A stretch of DNA of 64,000 nt. Origin: Rhynchopus euleeides. Its lineage: Eukaryota > Euglenozoa > Diplonemea > Diplonemida > Diplonemidae. How positions within the stretch are numbered: position 1 is the first letter of the stretch; the number at the start of each line of letters is the position of its first letter. Location: NCBI GenBank assembly GCA_963210315.1, contig OY723237.1, positions 3,596,001 through 3,660,000 on the forward strand, read 5' to 3'. The position numbers were made by a program, and so were the translations under genes. Below, one piece after another: positions 22,524 through 32,361 of this stretch. The notes under the pieces are model-generated. The model did no database searches. It saw only the letters and a program-made list of their open reading frames with translations, and had not been told where the DNA came from.

Positions 22524-22548
22524 TTACTTCAGCGCCGTGAATGGGGGT

Positions 22549-23647
22549 GACAAACACGATTTTTCAAAAAACCGGCGCAGAGGCCCCAAAGCCCCCGTAA
22601 ACCCTCCAAACCCCCCCAGATCGGTCCGGAAACCCATCGAACCCCACTTTTCCACCATTCCGGGCACCTCAGGTGCCCGAATTGGGGTACCTAAATTTTG
22701 TGCCACCGTTTGGTACCGTACAGTGCCACTGTGTGGGAGGTTGGAAAAGAAAATGCCCCAACACACCACATCTGAGGGTTGCAATGCATGTTGCTTGCCA
22801 ACCACGTCATCCGGTGGGTGTCAGGCGCTATGTAGGTGGCATGAGCCAGGTCTTCGATGTGTTCTGGCTTGTATATGTACCTCCCTGCCTGCGGCACAGG
22901 CACTGCCTTTGTCCCCCACACCAGCCACAGAGAGCGTATTGTACTCGGTCCACGGTTGCTGATTCATTGTGATGCGTTGTATCCTCGAGTGAACGTCACA
23001 CACTAGTGGCACCACCACCCGCCATCCGAGAGCTGTATTGACTTTGCGCGCTTCCGTTGTATTCACCTCGCCACGCATATTGCACCGTTCAGTACCAGTG
23101 CTCTTGGGCCAGGCAAAGTAGACCGCAGCAACTACCAATTCTGGCACAATGGGTACCACGACAGCGCACTTCATGTGTTCCCGGAATGTACAGCTCGTGT
23201 TGCAACAGTCGTTGTCAACACATCCCGGTTGTGGAGCACTGCTGCACAGGAATCACACGACCATCTGGACTGTTCCGTACCTACAGGCAGCCTCCCGGTG
23301 CATGGTGGCAGGGAGGTATATATACAAGCCAGAACACATCGAAGACCTGGCTAATGCCACCTACATAGCGCCTGACACCCACCGGATGACGTGGTTGGCA
23401 AGCAACATGCATTGCAACCCTCAGATGTGGTGTGTTGGGGCATTTTCTTTTCCAACCTCCCACACAGTGGCACTGTACGGTACCAAACGGTGGCACAAAA
23501 TTTAGGTACTCCAATTCGGGCACCTGAGGTGCCCGGAATGGTGGAAAAGTGGGGTTCGATGGGTTTCCGGACCGATCTGGGGGGGTTTGGAGGGTTTACG
23601 GGGGCTTTGGGGCCTCTGCGCCGGTTTTTTGAAAAATCGTGTTTGTC
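22549..23647. mobile_element. Foldback element with 341 bp arms
   Basis: Arms 22549-22889 and 23307-23647 are equal in length and nearly perfect reverse complements, beginning GACAAACACGATTTTTC. The 417 bp centre is unique. It lies ten bases from the end of the 4.5 kb element. The same short peptide frame can be read from both arms on opposite strands, a consequence of the inversion and not evidence of a gene. Near identity of the arms suggests recent insertion or ongoing arm conversion. Confidence 0.85.
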
Positions 23648-23676
23648 CACGTAAAAGGGTGGCATTTGACCCCCCC

Positions 23677-24583
23677 TAGGGCAGTGAAAATACTATTCGC
23701 GAATAATTCGTGATCTCCAATTTTCAGAGTTACATATTCGAATAATATTCGTATTCGAATACGAATAATGGCATTATTCGCGAATAAATGGCCATGTGGT
23801 ATTCGGTCATTATTCGTGAAGTTTCTGTGGGTTTGTGTAGGGGCAGAGGCGTCAGACCACGTGTATTCCAGTGCAAACCGAGGGAAAGCGCCGCAGAGCG
23901 CCTCAGGCTTTGCTTTCCTCATGAATCATCACACGTATGTCTGACCGTACGGCACATAGGTGTGGTGATCCCTTTGCATCGGCAGCACCTCACTCACGCG
24001 TGGAGGTCTCCACCACTGGGATCTTGAAGGAGGCAGTTGCTATCCTGCCAGTCACCAACTGCACAACAGGAACATCATAAAGCACGCACAATGTATACCA
24101 GGTTCGGGCACCGGGGTAGTGCTTCCACCTTTGAGTGACCCAGGTGGTTCCGCTACCTCCACCCAAGTTCGGTAGGGATCGCGGATGACGATTTCCCCAT
24201 CAGGTACCCCCGTGGTGCAACAGCGGCCGCCTGGCACCATAATAGTCCCACCAGTGCGACGGTGCCCACTTCCCTTAGCGCTTGGTGTCTTCAATGCACG
24301 GTGCAGCGTACTACTCCAGGCACTGCAGATGATGGATTCTCGGCGTCGCATCATCACAATGTAGTGATTCCATGCCCCCTCAGGGCACACTGGGGTCGTG
24401 GGCTGCGCCCACGACCCCAGTGTGGGCAGTATGTCCCTATTCCTAGTAGAGAAACCCCAGTAAAACCCCACGAATAATTCGCGAATTATTCGTGGCGAAA
24501 TTTTTTCTCGTTTTTCTCGTTTTTTTCTCGTTATTCGAATAATATTCGTATTCGAATAACACGAATTTTTAATCACTGCCCTA
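23677..24583. mobile_element. hAT-type non-autonomous element, 907 bp
   Basis: Left end TAGGGCAGTGA, right end TCACTGCCCTA, with subterminal stacks of TATTCGAATAATATTCG-type palindromes. TAGGGNNGTGA tips plus TTCGAATA stacks are typical of hAT-like elements. C-run and G-run sit outside the tips. The centre shows no convincing transposase. Confidence 0.7.
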
Positions 24584-25568
24584 GGGGGGGGGGGGGGTTA
24601 GGGGGGGGGGTCACTGTTAAGGAAAAGTGGTAGACAAACGGCAGTTTTTCCAACCCCCCCATTCCTACCTCCGGAGAGCCTATTTTTGGGTATCTGTTGG
24701 CCGATATGGGGTGGAAAACAGGTTTTAGGCCCATTTCGGTGCTTTTTGACACCCAGGAAGGCATTTTTCGCCCATTTTAATTTTTTGTCCCAGAACTTGT
24801 ACCTCAGGGTAGAAGCGTGGCCTCGTCATTTTTGACCACAACCACTCGGAAGAGGCATTGTCTCGAGTTCCGCACACATATCGTCCAGGAGGTTCTCCTG
24901 GAGCTCTCGCATGTCACACTGCAAACAAGGTGTTGTCATGTTGCACTTTTGCCCCCACGTATCGTCGGGCAGCACGGTTGGCAACACCGCTCACTGGATC
25001 ACTGCGAGACATGATTTGCGATTCTGCCTTCTGCCCAGGGGGGGCTGAGGTACAGCTTTGTGGTACATTTTCCCGGAACACGACTAAACTGCTCAGAAGT
25101 GCTCAGGAACTGGCACAGAACCCCTATGTGATCACACCATTGTTGCTTTGTTGCTTTGTGTGCCGCCCCTTCGGGGCGGAGTTGTGCTGTTCTAGGCATT
25201 CGCCTCTCCTCGTGGACCTCATCGGTCTGCGGCTGGAAGGGCAGCTCTAACCTGCTACACCGTCCTACTTCGCAGGTTTCGCCTCGTCTGTGTGCAGAGA
25301 GGCTGTTTCGCGTGCTCTTGCACGACGCTGCCCCACCACCAAATAGCGTGCTGAAGTCCTCCCCACCCCACTCTCCCTTGGTCGAGGCGTTGCGCCTTCG
25401 TCACTTGCTCTTTGCTGTCACTGTGCTACCACACCTCACAGGCAGGGTCCCGACGGGGCGTAACACCACTTAGCCATATCCCAGAGCTGCTCCTCTCCCC
25501 ACCCACCCACCGACCCAACCCCCCTGCAGAAGGCGGTATACACTTGCCCCTGGCACACAATTCTCCCT

Positions 25569-25618
<50 letters not shown>

Positions 25619-25804
25619 AGTAACCTAGTTTAAGCAGCTTTGCTGCGTCTTGGGAGGTCTCTGTGATTACTTGAGGAAGGTATGATATTGTAGGGCTTGT
25701 GGTGGGTAGGTGAGTCACCCTGACGTCTTTCTTCATCTTCTCTCTCTCTCCCTACTCCCCCCCCCCATCCCTCCAGAGCGGCCGCCGTAACACCACGGCT
25801 CTCG
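24584..25804. other. Intergenic / 5' region of the 25805 gene
   Basis: Contains G-runs, a stretch (24,600-24,800) that looks like one end of another degenerate element, a segment near 25,060-25,145 shared with 52,845-52,910, and a CT microsatellite (25,577-25,612) leading to an AG. A small hairpin block at 25,616-25,655 resembles 7,136-7,180. A 5' UTR intron ending at the AG at 25,776-25,777 is likely. Confidence 0.4.
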
Positions 25805-27649
25805 ATGCAAAATGATGCGCTTCAAGTTGGGTCTCGCTTGAAGTTGGTGGGGTTGAAGGCGCTGTCAGCATACAATGGCTCTGTTGGGCATGTCGTGGAG
25901 ATGTGCACCGACGGGAAGATAAAGGTCGAGGTGGAAGGGGAACGGGCAGGCATCATAAAGGTTAACGCGAGAAACTGCATGAAGCTTGCGGGGCATGGCG
26001 GTGGGGGCGGTGCGCTCCCCACAACAACACCTGCGGGGAACACACGCGAGCACAGCCTCAGCCTGTCCCCTAGCAGAGGCGGGTTCGGCTCCTCCCCGGG
26101 TGTTGCCGTGATGCAGCTCAACCGCTCCAGCACCTCACCTCGCGCCGTGCGGAATGGGGAAATGTATGAGTTCAACCAACTCCTGAACGACGTAGCCTCA
26201 CGTGAAGGTGCCCATTCCCTTCAGGAGGAGTGCGCAACGCTACGGCACCAGAACACCGAGCTCAGGAGGGAGGTCGTGGCTCTGCAGAACACCGTCGATA
26301 CCCTGCAGCATACGACCCAGACATCTGCTGCTCTCAGTTCCGAGTCTATGCAGAGAGAGTATGAGCAGCGCCTCCGGAGCACGGTGCTGAAGGAAACGCT
26401 TCGGATTCAGGAGGAGACTACGCAGAAGTATCAGCGTATCCTGGAGGAGGAACGTCTTGCATGGGAGAGGACGAAGAAGCAGGAGTGGCAGCGGATGCAG
26501 GAGAGCTTCGACGATCAGATCCGGCAGCTTTCGAAACAGAGGTCTGATGAGGCGGCGGAGGGGGAGCTGCGGTGCCGCGCGGAGTCGAGGGATGAGGCGC
26601 AGGCGAAGATCGCCTCCGTCAAGCGCGAGTTTGAGGCGCTGTTTGCGAAGAAGATGGACGAGGTGGAGAAGCGATCCATAGAGGCCTCCAAGCAGAAGCA
26701 CGACGAGGCATCCTCCCTCCGCCGCGAGGTTTCGGAAGCCCGCGAGCAGCTGCGGAGGAGAGAGGCGGAGCACACGGCAGAGGTGCGCAGCCTCAAGGAA
26801 GAGAAGCTCCGGTTCATCTCTGAGGCGGCAACCAAGCAGAGCGAGCATGTCCAGCTCCTCCAAGGGGAGCTCTCGGATGCGCGTGCGGAGAACGCGTCCC
26901 TCCGAGCCCGGCTGCAGTTCGGTGCGGGGGAGAGGGAGAGGGACAGCCAACACCACAACAACCCAGGCCAGTCTTCCGGCGATGCGGCGCACGCCCCGAT
27001 CGTCCGACTCGCAGATGTAGGGCGTTGGAAAGGGTTTCCCCCTGCAGCAGGCGGTGGTGGTGGCGGGGGTGGCGGAGGGGGGACCTCCGGCGTCTCGTCT
27101 GCCGATCCCGGGGCTGCGGCGGCAGCGGGCGGGTCGGGGGGGTATCCCGCGCATGCGCGGGACAGCTTCTGCAGCGAGGTGCCACCGGACCTGCCGCATC
27201 AGCGCGCGGGGGGCGGCGCGGCGGCGCGGCTGTTCGGCACGGGTGGGGCGCAGCCCCCAGGGGGTGGTGGTGTCGGGGAGGGCGGTGCTGCCGTGGCCCG
27301 CCCGGTGTCCCCCCCGGTTGCGGTGCAGAGCGGGGCGTTCAGCACAGGGCATACGGTACCTCAGGCGAGGTATAGCGGGTCTGGCGCCCCGGTGGCAACT
27401 CTGTTTCAGGACATGTGTTTTAAAGGCCCTTCCGTGCCGCTCTCGCGGGATGGGGTATATAACATCCGCGACCTTGCCCCCCTTGCCTGCGTGGGCAGCG
27501 CGCGTGTTGCGCCTGGGTGGCTCCTGATGTTTCACGAGGGGCTGGCGGGGCAGGGGCCGGCCCGCACGGTGAAGGCAGATGCGCTTCTTCTCAACGACTT
27601 CAACACGAAGCAGTGCTCTGTGAGGCTGCGTGCTGCCGAGAGGGACTGA
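25805..27649 (+). CDS. SH3-like + coiled coil + C-terminal beta/gamma-crystallin domain protein
   Basis: 614 residues in one exon. Residues about 7-62 (VGSRLKLVGLKALSAYNG..VGHVVEM) match the SH3-like barrel often found in protist proteins, with the diagnostic YNG-G-V pattern. Residues about 120-375 are a long, charged heptad coiled coil rich in Glu, Arg and Gln. A Gly/Pro-rich hinge follows. The last 85 residues (530-614) read as a beta/gamma-crystallin fold: VATLFQDMCFKGPSVPL, VYNIRDL, VGSARVAPGWLLMFHEG, AGQG, CSVRLRAAE, with the two paired strands in order. This domain arrangement is unusual. The upstream frame is open for a few codons to an acceptor AG, so the ATG at 25805 is likely but not certain. 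A structural or cytoskeletal role is inference. Confidence 0.85.
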   Translation: MQNDALQVGSRLKLVGLKALSAYNGSVGHVVEMCTDGKIKVEVEGERAGIIKVNARNCMKLAGHGGGGGALPTTTPAGNTREHSLSLSPSRGGFGSSPGVAVMQLNRSSTSPRAVRNGEMYEFNQLLNDVASREGAHSLQEECATLRHQNTELRREVVALQNTVDTLQHTTQTSAALSSESMQREYEQRLRSTVLKETLRIQEETTQKYQRILEEERLAWERTKKQEWQRMQESFDDQIRQLSKQRSDEAAEGELRCRAESRDEAQAKIASVKREFEALFAKKMDEVEKRSIEASKQKHDEASSLRREVSEAREQLRRREAEHTAEVRSLKEEKLRFISEAATKQSEHVQLLQGELSDARAENASLRARLQFGAGERERDSQHHNNPGQSSGDAAHAPIVRLADVGRWKGFPPAAGGGGGGGGGGGTSGVSSADPGAAAAAGGSGGYPAHARDSFCSEVPPDLPHQRAGGGAAARLFGTGGAQPPGGGGVGEGGAAVARPVSPPVAVQSGAFSTGHTVPQARYSGSGAPVATLFQDMCFKGPSVPLSRDGVYNIRDLAPLACVGSARVAPGWLLMFHEGLAGQGPARTVKADALLLNDFNTKQCSVRLRAAERD

Positions 27650-28835
27650 TGCAAAAGGACCTTGCAGGGAGAGAGCACGGCGGGTGCGGGGGGTGGTGGG
27701 GGTGGGGGGGAGCTCTGACAATTGGCATACAGTACAGTGGCTCAGCAGGCAAATGGTGGGGGTGGGAGAGGGGGGCGGGGCTATATGTGTGTGTTTTGTG
27801 TGTTCGAAGCTTTTGCTGGCAGCCAGCGATCTTCCAGAAGGGCGGGAGAAGCCGAGGACATCAGCCCTCTTCTCGTCTGGTGTGCGTGTGTGTTCGATTT
27901 GCAGGTGGTGGTGGTGGGGAGTGGCGTGCAGCCAGAGCGAGTTATTAGAAGAATGGGGGCGTTGGGGTTGGGAAGGGCTCTAGAGAGAGATCATGTAGGA
28001 GAAGGGAGTTGGGGAGGGGGGGGGGGTGAAGAGGGTTTTATGTTCAGGCTCAGTGGAGTGTTGCAGCGATTGTTGTAGTAGATTCGGCGGAGATCTTGTG
28101 TGTCTTGTGTGTCGCCGGCAAAAAGAATAATCAAGGGTGGTATTTCTTGAGTGTGTGTGTGTCCACCCCTGTTCTATCCGACGGCATTTCTGTATTCCCT
28201 CCCTCCCCACCCTCTTCACTTCCCTCCCGCGCCATTTCATATCTCGTAGAAGCGTCAATCGTAGAGCAAACCCACCAGTGAAGAAAGAGCGGTTCGTGGC
28301 TGCAAGGTGACGTCGCCCATCGATCCTCTTCCGGTGGTGGTGGTGGTTGGGGAAAACGCAGTGCGCAACTACGCACCCAGGTGAGGGGGTGGCGCTGCTG
28401 CAAAAATCAAACTTCGACTCATTTGCGTGAGGGAATCCCTGCGGCACGGAGCGATCTGGGTTCCGCGCGCCCTCCCCACCACTCCCCTTTCCCCTTCCCA
28501 TGTTCTCAGTGGGACTCGGCTCGGATGGATGTGTCAATCGTTCAAGTGCAGGCATCTTAGACGATTTCAAATGAATGTACTGGGGTCTGTTGTGTCCAGA
28601 CATGAATGTTGTGCTGCATTGCAGAGGGGCCCAAACCTGTTCCCTTTCTTCCTCCTCCCTGCTTGTGTGTGTGTGTGTGTCGGTGGTCTGAGCGGTTCTC
28701 AGCCAGAAATGACAGACGCCTGGACATGCGATTGTGGAGGGGTCGGCAATTTCACATGTTCCCCCCCAGCCATACTTGGTCTGATGTGGGTGGCCGTTGT
28801 GACCGCGACAACGCTGCCTGCATACTGCACTGCAC
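27650..28835. other. Intergenic
   Basis: G-rich low-complexity sequence with no supported gene. The last 300 bases share patches with the 5' flank at 12,960-13,150. Confidence 0.4.
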
Positions 28836-28893
28836 CCACAACCACAGGTGTGAACACAACTGCCTTTGCACGCAGGCGTGAAGAGGAAGAGAC
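28836..28893 (+). promoter_or_regulatory. Conserved 5' block of UBL-DUF4116 genes, copy 3
   Basis: Same block as at 13154-13211, ending at the ATG at 28894. The sequence further upstream differs from copies 2 and 4, so the conserved core is set by these ~58 bases and a short extension. Confidence 0.6.
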
Positions 28894-30597
28894 ATGTTGG
28901 TGTTCCTGGCGGACAGGAGGACAGGTGACCAGCATGCTGCCGACATCGGGCTCGACGACACGCCGGACAAGGTGAAGGAGTCTGCACTGCAGGCGTTCCC
29001 CAACTTTGTTGGTGTGGAGGTGGCTGACCTGCAGCTGTCGGTGGGGGGCGAGGTCTTGTGTGACGACGAGCCTCTGAGCAGTGTTGCAGCTGTCGGAGAC
29101 GGGTGCACAGTGGACGTTGACCTGCTGTGCCAGCCCTACCTGGATGACCTGCACAGCGGTCGCAAGCAAGTGTGGGAGGTTCCGCTGTGGGTGTCGGACA
29201 AGGCGGACGTGATCGACGCTCTTGTGGAGTGCCCTGAAGGCATTGAATCCGCACACAGTACCGTGAAAGCAGACCGTGAGATCGGTTTGGCAGTGGTGCA
29301 ACAGGACGGTTATGCCTTGGAATACGTGCACTCCTCCCTGGAGGCCAACGGCGATATCTGTCTCGCAGCGGTGCAACAGAACGGCTGTGCCTTGGTATAC
29401 GTGCACTCCTCCCTGAAGGCCGATCGTGATATCTGTCTCGCGGCGGTGCAACAGGACGGTGATGTCTTCGAATACGTCGACTCCTCCCTGAAGGCGGATC
29501 GTGAATTCTGTCTCGCAGCAGTGCAACAGAACGGCTGCGCCATGGGATACGTGCACTCCTCCCTGAAGGCCGACCGTGAAATCTGTCTCGCAGCGGTGCA
29601 ACAGGACGCTTCTGCCTTGAAATACGTGCACCCCTCCCTGAAGGCTGATCGTGATATCTGTCTCGCAGCGGTGCAACAGGGCGGTGATGCCTTCGAATAC
29701 GTCGACTCCTCCCTGAAGGCCGATCGTGAAATCTGTCTCGCAGCGGTGCAGTGCAACGCTTGTGCCTTGGGGTACGTGCACTCCTCCCTGAAGGCCGACC
29801 GTGAAATCTGTCTCGCAGCGGTGCAACAGTACGGTCGTACCTTGCAAGACGTGCCCTCCTCCCTGAAGGCCGACCGCGAAATCTGTCTCGCAGCGGTGCA
29901 ACAGTACGGTTATGCCTTGAAATACGTGCACCCCTCCTTGAAGGTCGACCGTGAACTCTGTCTCGCAGCGGTGCAGTGCAACGGTTGTGCCTTGGGGTAC
30001 GTGCACTCCTCCCTGAAGGCCGACCGCGAAATCTGTCTCGCAGCGGTGCAACAAGACGGTTATGCCTTGGAACAAGTGCACCCCTCCCTGAAGGCCGATC
30101 GTGAAATCTGTCTCGCAGCGGTGCAACAGGACCGTGATGCCTTGAAATACGTCGACTCCTCCCTGAAGGCCGATCGTGAATTCTGTCTCGCAGCAGTGCA
30201 ACTGTCCGGCTACGCCATGGGATACGTGCACTCCTCCCTGAAGGCCGACCGTGAACTCTGTCTCGCAGCGGTGCAACAGAACGGTTTTGCCTTGCAATAC
30301 GTGTCCTCCTCCCTGAAGGCCGACCGTGAACTCTGTCTCGCAGCGGTGCAACAGTACGGCTGTGTCTTATGCTGCCTGCCCTGCTCCCTGAAAGCCGACC
30401 GTGAACTGAACCTCATTGCGGTGCAACAGGATGCAGCTGCCTTGAAATACGTGCACCCCACCCTGAAGGCCGATTGTGAAGCGCACCTCCTCGCGATGCG
30501 AGAGGACCCCACTCATGGTGTGAACAGGCAGGAGCTCGTGGAGGCCGTTGTGGAAGCAGCGGACACCCCACCTGCAAGCAAGCGGCAGAGAACATGA
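28894..30597 (+). CDS. Ubiquitin-like domain + 16 DUF4116-type repeats, basic-tail subtype
   Basis: 567 residues, one exon. The UBL part (1-79) and linker are nearly identical to the 16130 gene, and the first repeats start TVKADREIGLAVVQQDGYALEYVH. There are 16 complete 25-residue units and a final partial one. Unit order differs from the 16130 gene, with its own variants (VQCNGCALGYVHSS twice, CCLPCS once), as expected from unit shuffling. The tail reads PPASKRQRT, so the basic cluster is weakened by one Arg-to-Ser change against the sister. It sits 445 bp before another member in the same orientation. The antisense strand is also open for long distances, but that is a by-product of the 75 bp period. 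Confidence 0.9.
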   Translation: MLVFLADRRTGDQHAADIGLDDTPDKVKESALQAFPNFVGVEVADLQLSVGGEVLCDDEPLSSVAAVGDGCTVDVDLLCQPYLDDLHSGRKQVWEVPLWVSDKADVIDALVECPEGIESAHSTVKADREIGLAVVQQDGYALEYVHSSLEANGDICLAAVQQNGCALVYVHSSLKADRDICLAAVQQDGDVFEYVDSSLKADREFCLAAVQQNGCAMGYVHSSLKADREICLAAVQQDASALKYVHPSLKADRDICLAAVQQGGDAFEYVDSSLKADREICLAAVQCNACALGYVHSSLKADREICLAAVQQYGRTLQDVPSSLKADREICLAAVQQYGYALKYVHPSLKVDRELCLAAVQCNGCALGYVHSSLKADREICLAAVQQDGYALEQVHPSLKADREICLAAVQQDRDALKYVDSSLKADREFCLAAVQLSGYAMGYVHSSLKADRELCLAAVQQNGFALQYVSSSLKADRELCLAAVQQYGCVLCCLPCSLKADRELNLIAVQQDAAALKYVHPTLKADCEAHLLAMREDPTHGVNRQELVEAVVEAADTPPASKRQRT

Positions 30598-30659
30598 CAG
30601 CCACCTCGTGGGCTGCGTGCTGCACCCTCTGAGGTATCAGAGGGGACAGCATGCGTTCT

Positions 30660-31041
30660 GCATGTGCGGCTAGCGGGAGGGTGGCAGGGCAGCAGCTCTG
30701 CCTGTCGGGGCAGCAGGGCTTTGCGGGGGAGGTGGTGTGTTGGGGCATGGTGTGAGGAAGACCTGCATGTGGGCGTGTTGGGTGGTGTGTTTTGGGCGTG
30801 CTCCAGCCGATCGAGGTCTGCACACAAGGGTTGCCCCCTCTTCCCCCCTCGGCCCCTTGCCCCACCCCTTCCCTGCCTGCCGTCCCCTTCCTGGCTCTGG
30901 CGGATCTGCTTGCGCCCCCCTCCCCGTGTCAGCTGCTCTGCCGTCGTGACCACGACAGGTCTGACTTGCACACTGCACTGCACCCCCAACCACAGGTGTG
31001 AACACAACTGCCTTTGCACGCAGGCGTGAAGAGGAAGAGAC
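30660..31041. repeat. Segmental duplication, copy 2 (5' flank)
   Basis: Nearly identical to 15748-16129 over about 380 bases and ends at the start codon of the 31042 gene. It links the two DUF4116 clusters and gives two different downstream subtypes the same 5' flank. Confidence 0.85.
30984..31041 (+). promoter_or_regulatory. Conserved 5' block of UBL-DUF4116 genes, copy 4
   Basis: Fourth copy of the 58-base block (one base differs near the start), ending at the ATG at 31042. Confidence 0.6.
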
Positions 31042-32361
31042 ATGTTGGTGTTCCTGGCGGACAGGAGGACAGGTGACCAGCATGCTGCCGACATCGGGCT
31101 CGACGACACGCCGGACAAGGTGAAGGAGTCTGCACTCCAGGCGTTCCCCAACTTTGTTGGTGTGGAGGTGGCTGACCTGCAGCTGTCGGTGGGGGGCGAG
31201 GTCTTGTGTGACGACGAGCCTCTGAGCAGGGTTGCAGCTGTCGGAGACGGGTGCACAGTGGACGTTGACCTGCTGTGCCAGCCCTACCTGGATGACCTGC
31301 ACAGCGGTCGCAAGCAAGTGTGGGAGGTTCCGCTGTGGGTGTCGGACAAGGCGGACGTCATCAAAGCTGTTAGGTACCCTGAGCAACTCAGATCCGCACA
31401 CATCACGGTGAGGGCCGACCGTGATATTGCTCTCGCAGCGGTGCAACAGAACGGCCATGCCTTGAGATACCTGTCCTCCTCCCTGCAGGCCGATCGTGAA
31501 ATCTGTCTCGCAGCGGTGCAACAGAACAGTTATGCCTTGGAATATGTCGATGGCTCCCTGCAAACCGATCATGAAATGAATCTCGCAGCGGTGCAACAGA
31601 ACGGTGCTGCCTTGAGATACGTGCACCCCTCCCTGAAGGCCGATCATGAATTGAATCTCGCAGCGGTGCAACAGGACGGCTGTGCCCTGAGATACGTGCA
31701 CCCCTCCCTGAAGGCAGACCGTGAATTGAATCTCGCAGCGGTACAACAGTACGGCGGTGCCTTGGAATATGTGCACTCCTCCCTGAAGGCCGACCGTGAA
31801 CTGAATCTCACAGCGGTGCAGCAGTACGGCCGTGCTTTGGAATACGTACACTCCTCCCTGAAGACTGACCGCGAAATCTGTCTCGCAGCGGTGCAACAGA
31901 GCGGGGGTGCCTTGTATTTTGTCGAGTCCTCCCTGCTGACCGACCGTGAACTGAATCTCGCAGCGGTACAGCAGAACGGTGATGCCTTGCAATATGTGCA
32001 CTTCTCCCTGAAGGCTGACCGGGAACTGAATCTCGCTGCAGTGCAACAGAACGGTTATGCCTTGGAATACGTTCATCCCTCCCTGAAGGCCGACCGTGAA
32101 GTGAATCTCGGAGCAGTGCAACAGGATGGCCGTGCTTTGCAATACGTCCACAAATCCCTGAAGGCCGACCGTGAACTGAATCTCGCTGCAGCGCAACAGA
32201 ACGTGATGGGCGCCTTGGAATACGTGCACCCCTCCCTGAAGTCCGACCAGGAACTGATTCGCACAGCGCAACAGAATGGTTGTTCCTTGATATACATGCA
32301 AAGCCGTTGCGGTGTGAGTGTCGAAGGAGGCGGACGTCGTCAGCGCTGTGTTTTGTCCTGA
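31042..32361 (+). CDS. Ubiquitin-like domain + ~12 DUF4116-type repeats, CaaX subtype
   Basis: 439 residues, one exon. The UBL domain and linker match the family, then the protein switches to a different first repeat (KAVRYPEQLRSAHITVRADRDIALAAVQQ) shared with the 13212 copy. Eleven to twelve units follow, one of 26 residues (AAAQQNVMGALEYVHPS). The C-terminus is GGGRRQRCVLS then stop. CVLS is a classic CaaX prenylation box (the same four residues end human H-Ras) preceded by basic residues. A farnesylated, membrane-attached product is therefore predicted, unlike the KRQRT-tailed sisters. The truncated copy at 15125-15545 keeps the same tail. No other known domain is seen. Confidence 0.9.
   Translation: MLVFLADRRTGDQHAADIGLDDTPDKVKESALQAFPNFVGVEVADLQLSVGGEVLCDDEPLSRVAAVGDGCTVDVDLLCQPYLDDLHSGRKQVWEVPLWVSDKADVIKAVRYPEQLRSAHITVRADRDIALAAVQQNGHALRYLSSSLQADREICLAAVQQNSYALEYVDGSLQTDHEMNLAAVQQNGAALRYVHPSLKADHELNLAAVQQDGCALRYVHPSLKADRELNLAAVQQYGGALEYVHSSLKADRELNLTAVQQYGRALEYVHSSLKTDREICLAAVQQSGGALYFVESSLLTDRELNLAAVQQNGDALQYVHFSLKADRELNLAAVQQNGYALEYVHPSLKADREVNLGAVQQDGRALQYVHKSLKADRELNLAAAQQNVMGALEYVHPSLKSDQELIRTAQQNGCSLIYMQSRCGVSVEGGGRRQRCVLS

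Larger units (their letters stand above)
18037..22539. mobile_element. 4.5 kb TIR DNA transposon, family not assigned
   Basis: The ends are CACGGCGCTGAAGTAA (18037) and its exact reverse complement (22524-22539). Inside each end is an array of short palindromic units built from TACAAGTGG / CCACTTGTA and TTTACATGTAAA, about 170-190 bp per side. The interior holds two genes on the minus strand: an accessory protein gene (22234 to 20518, split by a nested element) and, downstream, a zinc-finger transposase-like gene (20307 to 18385). A target duplication was not recognised; the flanks on both sides are G-rich. Apart from the nested insertion, the element looks whole. Confidence 0.8.

Noticed and set aside
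22524-23654. Matching peptide frames in 22,524-22,805 (minus) and 23,391-23,654 (plus)
   Set aside because: They are the same sequence in the two inverted arms of a foldback element, so agreement between them is not coding evidence.
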